Shown here: in pieces, positions 1-8,193 of the stretch
Layout of the letters: the number at the start of each line of letters is the position of its first letter
Numbering within the stretch: the stretch's first letter is position 1
Assembly: GCA_964484195.1 (NCBI GenBank)
Contig: CAZAER010000001.1
Span: 248,001 to 312,000 of the forward strand
Source: JALHOP01 sp964484195
GTDB taxonomy: Bacteria > Myxococcota > XYA12-FULL-58-9 > JALHOP01
DNA: 64,000 nucleotides
Direction: 5' to 3'
Translations under genes and position numbers: made by a program
Notes under the pieces: model-generated
Seen by the model: only the letters and a program-made list of their open reading frames with translations
Database searches by the model: none
What the model was told of the DNA's origin: nothing

Positions 1-1908
1 GTTCTTCGTATGAATGCGGGCCAAGGCATTCGCGGCGCGATAGCGGATCTCGAAGCGCTTGTCCGCAAGGGCTCGCGTCAGTCCGTCGAAGGCGCGCTGT
101 GAGGTCGCCGCCGCGAGGATACGTGGCACGCGGCGCCGCACCGTGAACTCTTCGTCTTCGTCGAGCAACGCGTCGACCAGGGTGCCGACGTAACGGTTGC
201 ATACCGCACGCAGCGTGTGGACCACCTGCGGCGCCACCGCGTCCCAGGCGAGCAGGGGCACCGCTGTCTGCACCGGCGGACGATCGACGGATCCGAACGA
301 CTTCAGGGCACGCTTCACCCGCGCTGGGTCGCGCGAGCGCAGATCCGCCGTGAGCGAAACGAGATTGTCCGAGGTCGCATTGTGCTCGGAGCCCAAAGGC
401 GCGCCGGGGGCCATCGACGACGGCACAGGAGCGATCGATTGCAGCGACTGCATCGACATGTTGATGGCGCTCTTCGAAGAGGCGAGCGCCGCGGCGTTGG
501 TGAGGGAGTCTTTGCCGTAGCCCGCGAAGCTCAAGGGTGAGCCGCTCAACGGATCGACCGCATCGAGGTCGTAGGCGCGGTCGACGAGACCTTTCTCGAT
601 GGCTTGCACGTAGCCAGCGCGCAAGCGGCTGGTGATGATGATCGCGACGACGTACAGGACGATGGTGACGCCGACGAGCAGCATCGCCACGTTCACATTC
701 ACGGCCGCCGAAACAGCGAGGAGCCCGGAGATGATGCCGCCGCCGAGCGCGTCGCCGGTGCGGTCGACGACGACGTCGTTCACCGACTTCGCGGGCCGCT
801 TCTCGCGTGGGGGGATCGGTGTGTAGTGCTGCTCGTAGCCCGCGCGGAAAAGCGAGCTGTGCAGCGCGAGCTCGCCGCCGCGCAACACCGTCGCCGTCCA
901 GATGCCCGGGAAAATGAAGTTCAGGACCGCGCCGATCCCCGAGATGACCGGCAGCGTGCCCATGGTCACGGCGATGCCGAAACGGTGGAGCATGCGCGAC
1001 CCGAGGACGGCTTGCAGTAGGAAGGTCGCGAGCGACGACGCCGTGTAGAAGATGGCGAAGAAGCGCTGGCGCTCGGCCTTCTCGACGTACTCGGCGACCA
1101 CCGCCGCCTTGAAGACGTAGTCGAGCACGCCTGCCGCGGTGGTGGTGAGGAGCACCATCGCCGCGAGGTTACGCAGGTACTTCACGCGCAAGACGATGCC
1201 GAGACCGGAGAGCATCGACTCGCTCTTGGCGTCGTCGCGGTGGGCGTCGCCCGGACGCACCGCTTCTTCGGTGGGTGTCTTGTCGCGCTGCGGTGCCGGA
1301 GCGCCGATGGCACGCTTGTGGTGTCGGGTGATGATCCAGGTGAGGATGGCGCAGGCGATGTGGAAGCAGGCGAGCACTGGAATGACGGAAGCAGCGTCGA
1401 GCACGCCCGACAGACGCTCGGCGATGACGCCGCCGATGAGACCACCCAGGGTCGCACCGCCGGCGATGCGGCTGACGTACATCTTGGCGGTGTGGGCATC
1501 GAAGCGCTCGTTGATGAGCGACCAGAAACCCGAGATGAGGACCGCACCGAGCGCCGCGAAATGCAGGTAGAGAGCAATGGCGGTGATCTTCGGTGCGCTG
1601 TAGCGGACGGTCCACTCGGCCATGAGCAGGCCGGCCGAAATCACGAAGCCGATGGGGATGACGCGCGCCGGGGACAGCACGCGAATGACTCGGCCGGCGG
1701 GGATGGCGAAAGCGACCGATGCAATGGCGGCGCAGATGACGATGGTCGGGAGCACCGTGACGTCGAAGCTCTCGAAGAACAGGGTGTCGCGGATGACCTT
1801 GCTCGCGGTCTGGAACGCGATCATCACCAGGGCGCAGAAGGCAGCAAGCATCGCCGCCGCGCGATTGTTCTCCGAACGCGATGCGGAGGTTTCCGCGCTA
1901 GAGCTCAT
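1..1908 (-). CDS. NTT/MFS-like nucleotide transporter family protein with HEAT-like C-terminus (3' part cut off by window edge)
   Basis: The minus-strand frame is open from ATG at 1908 to the window edge, giving at least 636 residues. The protein starts MSSSAETSASRSENNR and then has about ten to twelve hydrophobic segments (for example around AMLAAFCALVMIAFQTASK, VCAAIASVAFAIPAG-like and LLVGVTIVLYVVAIII), the pattern of Npt1/Npt2-type ATP/ADP antiporter homologues in the MFS. After about residue 480 it becomes soluble, with short helical repeats near the edge (for example RRRVPRILAAATSQRAF and ADKRFEIRYRAANALARI) that look like HEAT repeats, as seen in some free-living NTT relatives. Its ATG overlaps the TGA of the kinase gene upstream (ATGA), so the two are translationally coupled. 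The substrate is unknown: family members in free-living bacteria are not proven nucleotide carriers. The stop codon lies outside the window. Confidence 0.8.
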   Translation of the reverse strand, partial: MSSSAETSASRSENNRAAAMLAAFCALVMIAFQTASKVIRDTLFFESFDVTVLPTIVICAAIASVAFAIPAGRVIRVLSPARVIPIGFVISAGLLMAEWTVRYSAPKITAIALYLHFAALGAVLISGFWSLINERFDAHTAKMYVSRIAGGATLGGLIGGVIAERLSGVLDAASVIPVLACFHIACAILTWIITRHHKRAIGAPAPQRDKTPTEEAVRPGDAHRDDAKSESMLSGLGIVLRVKYLRNLAAMVLLTTTAAGVLDYVFKAAVVAEYVEKAERQRFFAIFYTASSLATFLLQAVLGSRMLHRFGIAVTMGTLPVISGIGAVLNFIFPGIWTATVLRGGELALHSSLFRAGYEQHYTPIPPREKRPAKSVNDVVVDRTGDALGGGIISGLLAVSAAVNVNVAMLLVGVTIVLYVVAIIITSRLRAGYVQAIEKGLVDRAYDLDAVDPLSGSPLSFAGYGKDSLTNAAALASSKSAINMSMQSLQSIAPVPSSMAPGAPLGSEHNATSDNLVSLTADLRSRDPARVKRALKSFGSVDRPPVQTAVPLLAWDAVAPQVVHTLRAVCNRYVGTLVDALLDEDEEFTVRRRVPRILAAATSQRAFDGLTRALADKRFEIRYRAANALARIHTKN

Positions 1909-3236
1909 CGCCGCTCACTGCTCACTGCAGCGGCTGCGGCGACGGCTGCGTGGACGGCGCGGTCACGAACGGCGCTATCGGCGCCGGTCGCCGAAATCGC
2001 TGGCACCTCGGGAACGTGCGCTTCCCACCACCTGCGGGCGCGGGCGAAGTTCCACGGAGCGTCCACTTTGACGGACAAAAGCTCGTGAATCAGCTCGTCC
2101 ATGGTCTGGGGACGGTCATCGGGATCTTTGGCGAGGGTGCGCAAGATGGCTTCCTCGAGGCCGTCGGGGAGCTCGACCTCGACGTGATCGCGAAGGGACG
2201 GCGGCTTGGCGTTGACGTGCCGCACCAGCACTTCCATCACGGTGTCGCCCTCGAACAGGTTCTTGCCGGTGAGCAGCCAGAAGGCGACGCAGCCCAGCGA
2301 GTAGATGTCGGCGCGCGCGTCGATGTTGATCTTTCCTAGGGCGATCTCGGGCGCCATGTAAGCGGGCGTGCCGGTGATCGTGCCGTCGGTCGTGACCGTT
2401 TGGGCGGTCAGCTCGCGGGTGCGGTCCTTGACCAACCCGAAATCGAGGACCTTCACGAAGTCGTAGCGCATGCCGTAGCGGCAGACGAAGATGTTCGCGG
2501 GCTTGACGTCGCGGTGCACGAGGCCCGCCTGATGCGCTTCGGCGAGAGACTCGGCGGCTTGAACGAGCAGATAGATGACGCGCGCCGGATCGACCTGGCC
2601 GTAGCGCTCGACCATCTGCTCCATGGTGAAGCCGTTGAGCAACTCCATCACGTAGTAGAAGTCACCGGAGTCGGCGATACCGAAGTCGAAGAGCTGCACC
2701 GTGTGCGGCGACGACAGACGCGCGATGGCTTGAGCTTCGCGAGCAAAGCGCACACGCGCCGTCTCGACATCGGCATTCGAGCCGCTGCCAGCGCCCATGG
2801 CTTGCGCTTTGATCAATTTCACGGCCGCTGGGCGCGCCAGCAGACGGTGCTTGGCGCTCCAGACTTCGCCCATGCCGCCTTTGCCGAGGAGCCTTTCGAG
2901 GTTGTAGCTGCCCATGTTGGCGGAGCCGCGCAGTGTCGACACGAGGGTGTAGAGATTGCGTACCGAGACGCCCATGAGAATGAGGGCGAGGGTGCCGGTG
3001 ACGATGGCCAGTGTGTGCGTCCAGTTGAGGACGAGGCCGTGCAGGTTGAGCGTCACGAGCGCGAGAACCAGCGACGAGACCCAGAGACACAGTCCCGCGA
3101 TGGCGAGCCGACCGATCCGCTGACCGCGTCGGACCATCATCTCGGGGCGCACTTCGTCGCGCACCTCGGCGTTCACGGCGTGCGTGACCGTGCCGTGCGT
3201 CGGAATGAAGTGCACTTCGCGGGGATTTTGGGTCAT
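1905..3236 (-). CDS. Membrane-anchored eukaryotic-like Ser/Thr protein kinase
   Basis: 443 residues. Residues about 43-63 and 73-90 are hydrophobic and form a two-helix N-terminal membrane anchor; the kinase domain follows from about residue 111. Visible motifs are the glycine loop GKGGMGEV (118-125), Lys140 in AAVKLIK, HRDVKPANIF (from 241), DFGLVK (265-270) and the P+1 segment TGTPAYMAPE, so all catalytic residues of a Hanks-type kinase are present. It lacks PASTA or TPR sensor regions: the C-terminus ends about 50 residues after the kinase fold in an Ala/Val-rich stretch. The membrane anchor before the kinase is the reverse of the usual PknB order. It overlaps the transporter gene downstream by 4 nt, which suggests that the transporter or its HEAT-like tail is a partner or substrate (inference). 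Confidence 0.93.
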   Translation of the reverse strand: MTQNPREVHFIPTHGTVTHAVNAEVRDEVRPEMMVRRGQRIGRLAIAGLCLWVSSLVLALVTLNLHGLVLNWTHTLAIVTGTLALILMGVSVRNLYTLVSTLRGSANMGSYNLERLLGKGGMGEVWSAKHRLLARPAAVKLIKAQAMGAGSGSNADVETARVRFAREAQAIARLSSPHTVQLFDFGIADSGDFYYVMELLNGFTMEQMVERYGQVDPARVIYLLVQAAESLAEAHQAGLVHRDVKPANIFVCRYGMRYDFVKVLDFGLVKDRTRELTAQTVTTDGTITGTPAYMAPEIALGKINIDARADIYSLGCVAFWLLTGKNLFEGDTVMEVLVRHVNAKPPSLRDHVEVELPDGLEEAILRTLAKDPDDRPQTMDELIHELLSVKVDAPWNFARARRWWEAHVPEVPAISATGADSAVRDRAVHAAVAAAAAVSSERR

Positions 3237-3309
3237 CCGAAGCCCTAAGGCCTAACCTAAGAACGGACCCCGCGTCACGGCAATATACGAGGCGCATAGA
3301 TCCCATGGA

Positions 3310-5172
3310 TCACCAACCGCACTGGTCTCCGCGGTTGGCTTCGTCGAGATAGGTACGAAGCGGAGCAAAGTACTCCGTGAGCGCCGATGCATCCATGGTG
3401 CGCTCGCCCGCAATCGCCTCCAATGCCTCGGGCCAGGGTTTCGAAGCGCCCATCTCGAGCATCTTTGCCAGCTTCTCGCCCGCGGCCGGGTTCCCGGCGA
3501 TGGAGCACGTATGCAGCGGTCCTTCGTGGCCGGCGGCCCGGCACAGCGCGCGGTGAAACTGGAACTGGAGGATGTGCGCGAAGAAGTAGCGGGCATACGG
3601 GGTATTCGCAGGCACGTGATACTTGGCGCCGGGATCGAAGAACTCCTCGCCGCGGGCCGACGCGGGGGCGATGCCCTGATACTGGGTGCGCAGCTTCCAC
3701 CAGGCGGCGTTGTAGCCGTCGGGTTTCACCAGACCCGAGAACACCTGCCAGCGCCACTGGTCGATGACCTTGCCGAACGGCAGGAAGGCGACGCGCTGCA
3801 AGGCGCGCTTCATCAGCGTGTCGATCTCCGCCTTATCGTTGCTTGGTGTCTGCTCGAGCAGACCGAGGCTCTTGAGGTAGGCGGGGGTCATCGACAACAC
3901 CAGGGTGTCGCCGATGCCTTCGTGGAAGCCTTCGTGCGCGCCCTGCTGGAAGAGCGGCGGGAGCTTTCCGTATTTCAAATAGTAGTAGATGTGGCCGAGC
4001 TCGTGATGGATGGTCACGAGGTCTTCCTCGGTCGGCTCGGTGCACATCTTGATGCGCACGTCGCCCGAGAGGCCAATGTCCCAGGCGCTCGCGTGACAGA
4101 CGACCTCGCGGCCCTTCGGTTGCTCGATGACCGAGCGCTTCCAGAAGGTCTCGGGGAGCGGCGGGAAGCCCAAGCCGGTGAAGAAGCTCTCGCCGGTGCG
4201 CATCATCTTCTCGGCGGTCCACTTCTTGGCCTCGATGCTCCTGGTGACGTCGAGCTTCGCCTGGCCGGGGTAGGGCTCGACCAGCGGATAGATATTGCTC
4301 CAGTCCTGGGCCCACATGTTGCCGAGGACATGCGCCGGAATCGGTCCGTGTTTCGGGATGCGCTGCTCGCCGTAATGCCCCTGGAGCTTTCGGCGGACAT
4401 AACAGTGGAGTGAGTCGTAGAAGGGCTTCACCTGCGACCAGAGGCGCTCGCTCTCGGCCTCGAGCTGGGCCGGCGTCATGTCGAACTTGGCGCGCCAGAG
4501 CTCACCGAGATCCTTGAAGCCGATCGACTCGGCGCCTTTGTTCCCGAGAGTGACGAAGCGCGAATACTTGTCGCGCATCGGCTTTGCGACGTCGTGCCAG
4601 CCTTGCCAGACATCGAGCAGCTCGTCGTAGTTACGGCTGGACGCGAGGACCTTCGAGAGCTCTCCCAAGGTGCGGCACTTCTCGCCCTTCGGCGTGTCGC
4701 GGCAGTATTTGCCGGTGCCGTACATGCTGTTCATGTCGGTCGCGAGCGTCGCGAGCTCGCGGCGCTCCTCGGGTGAGGCGGGCGAGGGCAGCACCGTGTT
4801 GATGCGCAGCAGGTGGAGCTTGCGCGCTGCTTCCGCTGGCAGCTGCAGATCTTTGTAGCGGGCCGCTTGCTGCACGAGGTCGGTGGTGAGCGCCATGTCG
4901 CGCTCCGAGGCGCGGGTCGCTAGCCAGTCGGTGTCGTCGGTGATGAACGTCTGGTTCACCCACTGCGCGTGGTCGCTCTCGTTGAGCTGCTCGTGCCAAC
5001 GCTTTTCGGCGTCATCGACGAAGCGAACGGCGCTGTCGGGGCTCGCGGCCGGCTCGCCGGTCGAGCGCGTGTCGGCCTTGGGCGGCGACGGAGGCGGAGT
5101 CGGCGTCTTGTCGGTCGGGTTGCCGCGATTGCACGCGACAGTCAGGGCGCACAGTAGAAGGGCACGCTTCAT
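3310..5172 (-). CDS. M2-family (angiotensin-converting-enzyme-like) zinc peptidase, lipoprotein
   Basis: 620 residues, the usual length of a single ACE domain. It begins MKRALLLCALTVAC, a lipoprotein signal with Cys14 as the likely lipidation site, followed by a Pro/Thr-rich linker. The zinc site HHELGH (His390, Glu391, His394) is followed 23 residues later by GFHEGIGD, whose Glu418 is the third zinc ligand; this pairing of HEXXH with a GFHE-I-GD motif is diagnostic of peptidase family M2. It should release dipeptides from the C-termini of short peptides in the periplasm or at the outer membrane. It lies 73 nt upstream of the kinase gene on the same strand and may be transcribed with it. Physiological substrates are unknown in bacteria. 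Confidence 0.93.
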   Translation of the reverse strand: MKRALLLCALTVACNRGNPTDKTPTPPPSPPKADTRSTGEPAASPDSAVRFVDDAEKRWHEQLNESDHAQWVNQTFITDDTDWLATRASERDMALTTDLVQQAARYKDLQLPAEAARKLHLLRINTVLPSPASPEERRELATLATDMNSMYGTGKYCRDTPKGEKCRTLGELSKVLASSRNYDELLDVWQGWHDVAKPMRDKYSRFVTLGNKGAESIGFKDLGELWRAKFDMTPAQLEAESERLWSQVKPFYDSLHCYVRRKLQGHYGEQRIPKHGPIPAHVLGNMWAQDWSNIYPLVEPYPGQAKLDVTRSIEAKKWTAEKMMRTGESFFTGLGFPPLPETFWKRSVIEQPKGREVVCHASAWDIGLSGDVRIKMCTEPTEEDLVTIHHELGHIYYYLKYGKLPPLFQQGAHEGFHEGIGDTLVLSMTPAYLKSLGLLEQTPSNDKAEIDTLMKRALQRVAFLPFGKVIDQWRWQVFSGLVKPDGYNAAWWKLRTQYQGIAPASARGEEFFDPGAKYHVPANTPYARYFFAHILQFQFHRALCRAAGHEGPLHTCSIAGNPAAGEKLAKMLEMGASKPWPEALEAIAGERTMDASALTEYFAPLRTYLDEANRGDQCGW

Positions 5173-5190
5173 GGGCGCGCTTCATATGCT

Positions 5191-5673
5191 CTACGCTGGT
5201 GCGATGTACACATCCGCAATAGCGGTCGGGGCGCTGTTTATGCCGCGTGCCATCGTGATGCGCCCGAGCGCTTCGGTCGCGGCGCGTTGATGTTCGCGGA
5301 AGCGCGGAAAAGCCGAGCCCGTGGCGGCATGGGCGAGCGACGCCATCATCTCGTCGTCGACGATTTGGGGGTGGCGGCCAACGGTTCGGTAGAGCGCCAA
5401 GACCTCGGGGTCCGAGCTGCGCGGAGAGCCGTAGGCGTAAACGAAGGCGCCCTTGAGGATGGCGATATCGTTGGCGTCGAGCGTGGGCTTGTTGCCGAGC
5501 GCCTCGAGGTGCGCGGCGCGTTTCTGGCAGTCGCCGACGCAGTTCGCCGGAAAGCGGGCTTCGTAAGCCTCGAAGTCGCGTTCACCCTGGGCGCGCAGGT
5601 GCGCGGCGTAGGTTTTCGGGGCGATGGCCCAGGCGGCACTGCTGAGAAGAGAGCTAAACGAGAAGTCACGCAT
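5191..5673 (-). CDS. Hypothetical protein, 160 aa
   Basis: Start ATG at 5673, stop TAG at 5191, just 18 nt upstream of the M2 peptidase start, so the two are probably co-transcribed. The N-terminus MRDFSFSSLLSSAAWAIA is mildly hydrophobic but has no clear signal cleavage site. The rest is predicted helical and soluble, with two Cys in NCVGDCQKR that could bind metal or form a disulfide. I do not recognise a family. The upstream side faces the OPT transporter gene across a 160-base divergent region that carries inverted repeats. Confidence 0.7.
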   Translation of the reverse strand: MRDFSFSSLLSSAAWAIAPKTYAAHLRAQGERDFEAYEARFPANCVGDCQKRAAHLEALGNKPTLDANDIAILKGAFVYAYGSPRSSDPEVLALYRTVGRHPQIVDDEMMASLAHAATGSAFPRFREHQRAATEALGRITMARGINSAPTAIADVYIAPA

Positions 5674-5691
5674 GGACGGGTCCCAAGTTGT

Positions 5692-5722
5692 CGATACCGC
5701 AGTATCGTTCGCTAGGAACGAT
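5692..5722. promoter_or_regulatory. Adjacent inverted repeats in divergent intergenic region
   Basis: Two overlapping dyads lie between the 160-aa gene and the OPT gene: CGATAC-cgca-GTATCG (5692-5707) and ATCGTTC-gctag-GAACGAT (5704-5722). Both are perfect. The second has the size of a dimeric repressor operator. The position between divergent starts suggests control of one or both genes; the regulator is not identifiable from the window. Confidence 0.4.
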
Positions 5723-5835
5723 CGTTGCTCAAATCGTCAGACTCTATGGGTACTCAATAGTCGGTTCCTGTAGCCAAGGCGCGCGCCCGCGTGCTACCGC
5801 CTCGCGCACACTTCTCAATAGTGTTGGAGTTTCAC

Positions 5836-8193
5836 GTGGCCGCTCACCAGCTGGAACACGAAGCACAACCCCATGGCGATGGTCCCGAGGGCTTCAAACC
5901 CTTCATCGCGCCGGAAGAAAACGTCACCGAGCTGACGGTCCGGGCGCTGATCATCGGCTCGCTCCTGGGCGTCATTTTCGCGGCCTCGTCGGTGTACCTG
6001 GGCCTCAAAGTCGGCCTCACGGTTTCCGCGTCGATTCCGGTCGCGGTCTTGTCGATCACGCTGTTCCGGTGGCTCGGCAAGGCAATCGGTATGAAGCCCG
6101 CCACCATCCTCGAGAACAACATCGTGCAGACCGCGGGGTCCGCCGGTGAGTCGCTCGCCGCGGGTGTCGCCTTCACGCTGCCGTCGCTGCTCATCATGGG
6201 CGGTGACCTCGAAGCGTCGCGCATCATGTTGGTCGCGATGCTCGGCGGCCTCATCGGCGTGCTGATGATGATCCCGCTGCGTCACGGCCTCATCGTCAAA
6301 GAACACGGCAAGCTCACCTATCCCGAGGGCACCGCTTGTGCGGACGTGCTCATCGTCGGTGAGCAGGGCGGCACGCAGGCGAAGATGGTCTTCGTCGGCT
6401 TCGGCGTCGGCCTGGTCTATTCGGTCCTCAATCTCATCAATAAGCTCTGGGCAGACGTCTCGGCGTTCAGCGTTACCTTCTGGGGTCGTCTGAAGGGCGG
6501 CTCGCTCGCCTTCGAGGTCTCGCCGCCGATGCTGGGCGTCGGTTACATCATCGGACCGCGTGTCGCCTCGAACATGATGGCGGGTGGCGTGCTCGCCTTC
6601 CTGGTGCTGGTGCCGCTCATCCACTTGTTCGGCGACGGCATGACCGCGCCGCTCTATCCCGAGGCGACCCGGCTCATCAGCTCGATGACACCGGGCCAGA
6701 TCCGCAACACGTACATCCTCTACATCGGTGCCGGCGCGGTCGCGACCAGCGGCTTCATCGCCCTGGCGCGCTCACTGCCGACGATCGTTGGCGCCTTCAA
6801 GGGCGGAATCGCGAGCATGAGAGCCGGTCGCGGTGGCGCTCCCGCGGTCGCTGCGCCAAAGCGGACGGAACGCGATCTGCCCATCATCTTGGTGATCGGT
6901 GGCTCGGCGGTGCTCATCCTCGCCATCTGGCTGGCGCCGGTGCTCGAGATCAACCTGGTCTCGGCGGTGCTCATCCTTCTCTTCGGGTTCTTCTTCGTCA
7001 CCGTCTCGAGCCGCATCACCGGTGAGATCGGTTCGTCGTCGAATCCCATCTCGGGCATGACGGTCGCGACGCTGCTCATTACCTGCGGCCTGTTCGTGCT
7101 CATCGGGTGGACCGGCGTCGATTACAAGCCGATGGCGCTGACGACGGCGGCGCTCGTCTGCGTCGCCGCCTCGAACGGCGGCACCATCTCGCAAGACTTG
7201 AAGACCGGCTTCCTCATCGGCGCGACGCCCAAGTACCAGCAGATCGCCATCGCGGTCGGCGTGGTCATCAGCGCCGTGGTCATCGGCTTCGTGCTCTTGC
7301 TGCTCAATCAGGGTCACACCACGTACAAGCCGGTGAGCATCCCCGGGGTCACCGTCGACGTGAGCCGAGACGCCATGGCGACCGGTCCCGACGGCAAGAG
7401 CTACCACGTGCACTACGTGCGCGAAGAGATGGCCGGTGTCGACCGCGGCAAATACCTCGTCGACGCCAACGGCACCTTGCAGTTCCTCGTCGACCCGGGC
7501 GTCTGCGGCACCTTCCCTTTCCGTCTCGAAGAGAAGAGCTTCGCCGGCACCGCCCTGACCGTTCCAGCGGACGCCCCCAGCGAGCTCGGCATCGATCACG
7601 AGAGCTACCGCGTCGTCGATCTCAAAGAAGGCGTCGGCGCCGTGCCGGCCGGGCGTTACCTCACCAACGAGGCGGGCGAGGTGCACTACGTCGCCGCCGA
7701 TCTGTGGAAGTTCGACGCTCCGAAGGCGCAGCTCTTCCGTCTCATCATCGACGGCACCCTCGGCGGCAAGCTCCCCTGGGGCCTCGTGCTCATCGGCGTC
7801 TTCTTCGCGCTGCTCTGCGAGCTGTTGGGCCTCGGCAATTCGTCGCTCGCCTTCGCGGTCGGTGTCTACCTGCCGATCTCGACCTCGGCCGGCATCTTCG
7901 CGGGCGGCATCGTGCGCTGGCTGGTCGACCGCAAGCGCCGTGACATCTCGGCCGCTGAAGCGGAGTTCTCGCCGGGCGTGCTCATGGCCTCGGGCCTCAT
8001 CGCGGGTGGTGCCATCGCCGGCGTCATCCAGTCGGTGATCACCTTCTACGAGAAGGACGACGCCTTCGACTTCAGCGGTATCTTGGGGAGCCTCGCTCGC
8101 AACCACGATTGGTGGCCGATGACGATGTTCGTCCTCATGGCGGCGGCGCTCTACTGGGTGGGCGTGAAGCGCGACCCGGCAGCGAAGTCTTAA
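5836..8193 (+). CDS. OPT-family oligopeptide/metal-chelate transporter
   Basis: 785 residues from GTG at 5836, chosen because GGAG at 5826-5829 sits 6 nt upstream; in-frame GTGs at 5791 and 5821 are alternatives. After a short cytoplasmic N-terminus with FIAPEENVTELTVRA, the typical OPT opening, it has about 14-16 membrane segments (for example GSLLGVIFAASSVYLGLKVG, GGLIGVLMMIPLRHGL and GILVASGL-like stretches). Prokaryotic OPT proteins import oligopeptides or iron/metal chelates with protons. Unusually, about residues 518-628 form a hydrophilic insert in which one module occurs twice in tandem (KSYHV...GKYLVDANG and ESYRV...GRYLTNEAG), probably a periplasmic domain. The TAA stop overlaps the stop of the convergent repeat-protein gene by 3 nt. 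Confidence 0.92.
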   Translation: MAAHQLEHEAQPHGDGPEGFKPFIAPEENVTELTVRALIIGSLLGVIFAASSVYLGLKVGLTVSASIPVAVLSITLFRWLGKAIGMKPATILENNIVQTAGSAGESLAAGVAFTLPSLLIMGGDLEASRIMLVAMLGGLIGVLMMIPLRHGLIVKEHGKLTYPEGTACADVLIVGEQGGTQAKMVFVGFGVGLVYSVLNLINKLWADVSAFSVTFWGRLKGGSLAFEVSPPMLGVGYIIGPRVASNMMAGGVLAFLVLVPLIHLFGDGMTAPLYPEATRLISSMTPGQIRNTYILYIGAGAVATSGFIALARSLPTIVGAFKGGIASMRAGRGGAPAVAAPKRTERDLPIILVIGGSAVLILAIWLAPVLEINLVSAVLILLFGFFFVTVSSRITGEIGSSSNPISGMTVATLLITCGLFVLIGWTGVDYKPMALTTAALVCVAASNGGTISQDLKTGFLIGATPKYQQIAIAVGVVISAVVIGFVLLLLNQGHTTYKPVSIPGVTVDVSRDAMATGPDGKSYHVHYVREEMAGVDRGKYLVDANGTLQFLVDPGVCGTFPFRLEEKSFAGTALTVPADAPSELGIDHESYRVVDLKEGVGAVPAGRYLTNEAGEVHYVAADLWKFDAPKAQLFRLIIDGTLGGKLPWGLVLIGVFFALLCELLGLGNSSLAFAVGVYLPISTSAGIFAGGIVRWLVDRKRRDISAAEAEFSPGVLMASGLIAGGAIAGVIQSVITFYEKDDAFDFSGILGSLARNHDWWPMTMFVLMAAALYWVGVKRDPAAKS

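Noticed and set aside
197..2339. Several plus-strand open frames near the left edge
   Set aside because: The minus strand encodes a coherent transporter and a kinase; the plus-strand products have no membrane or domain pattern.
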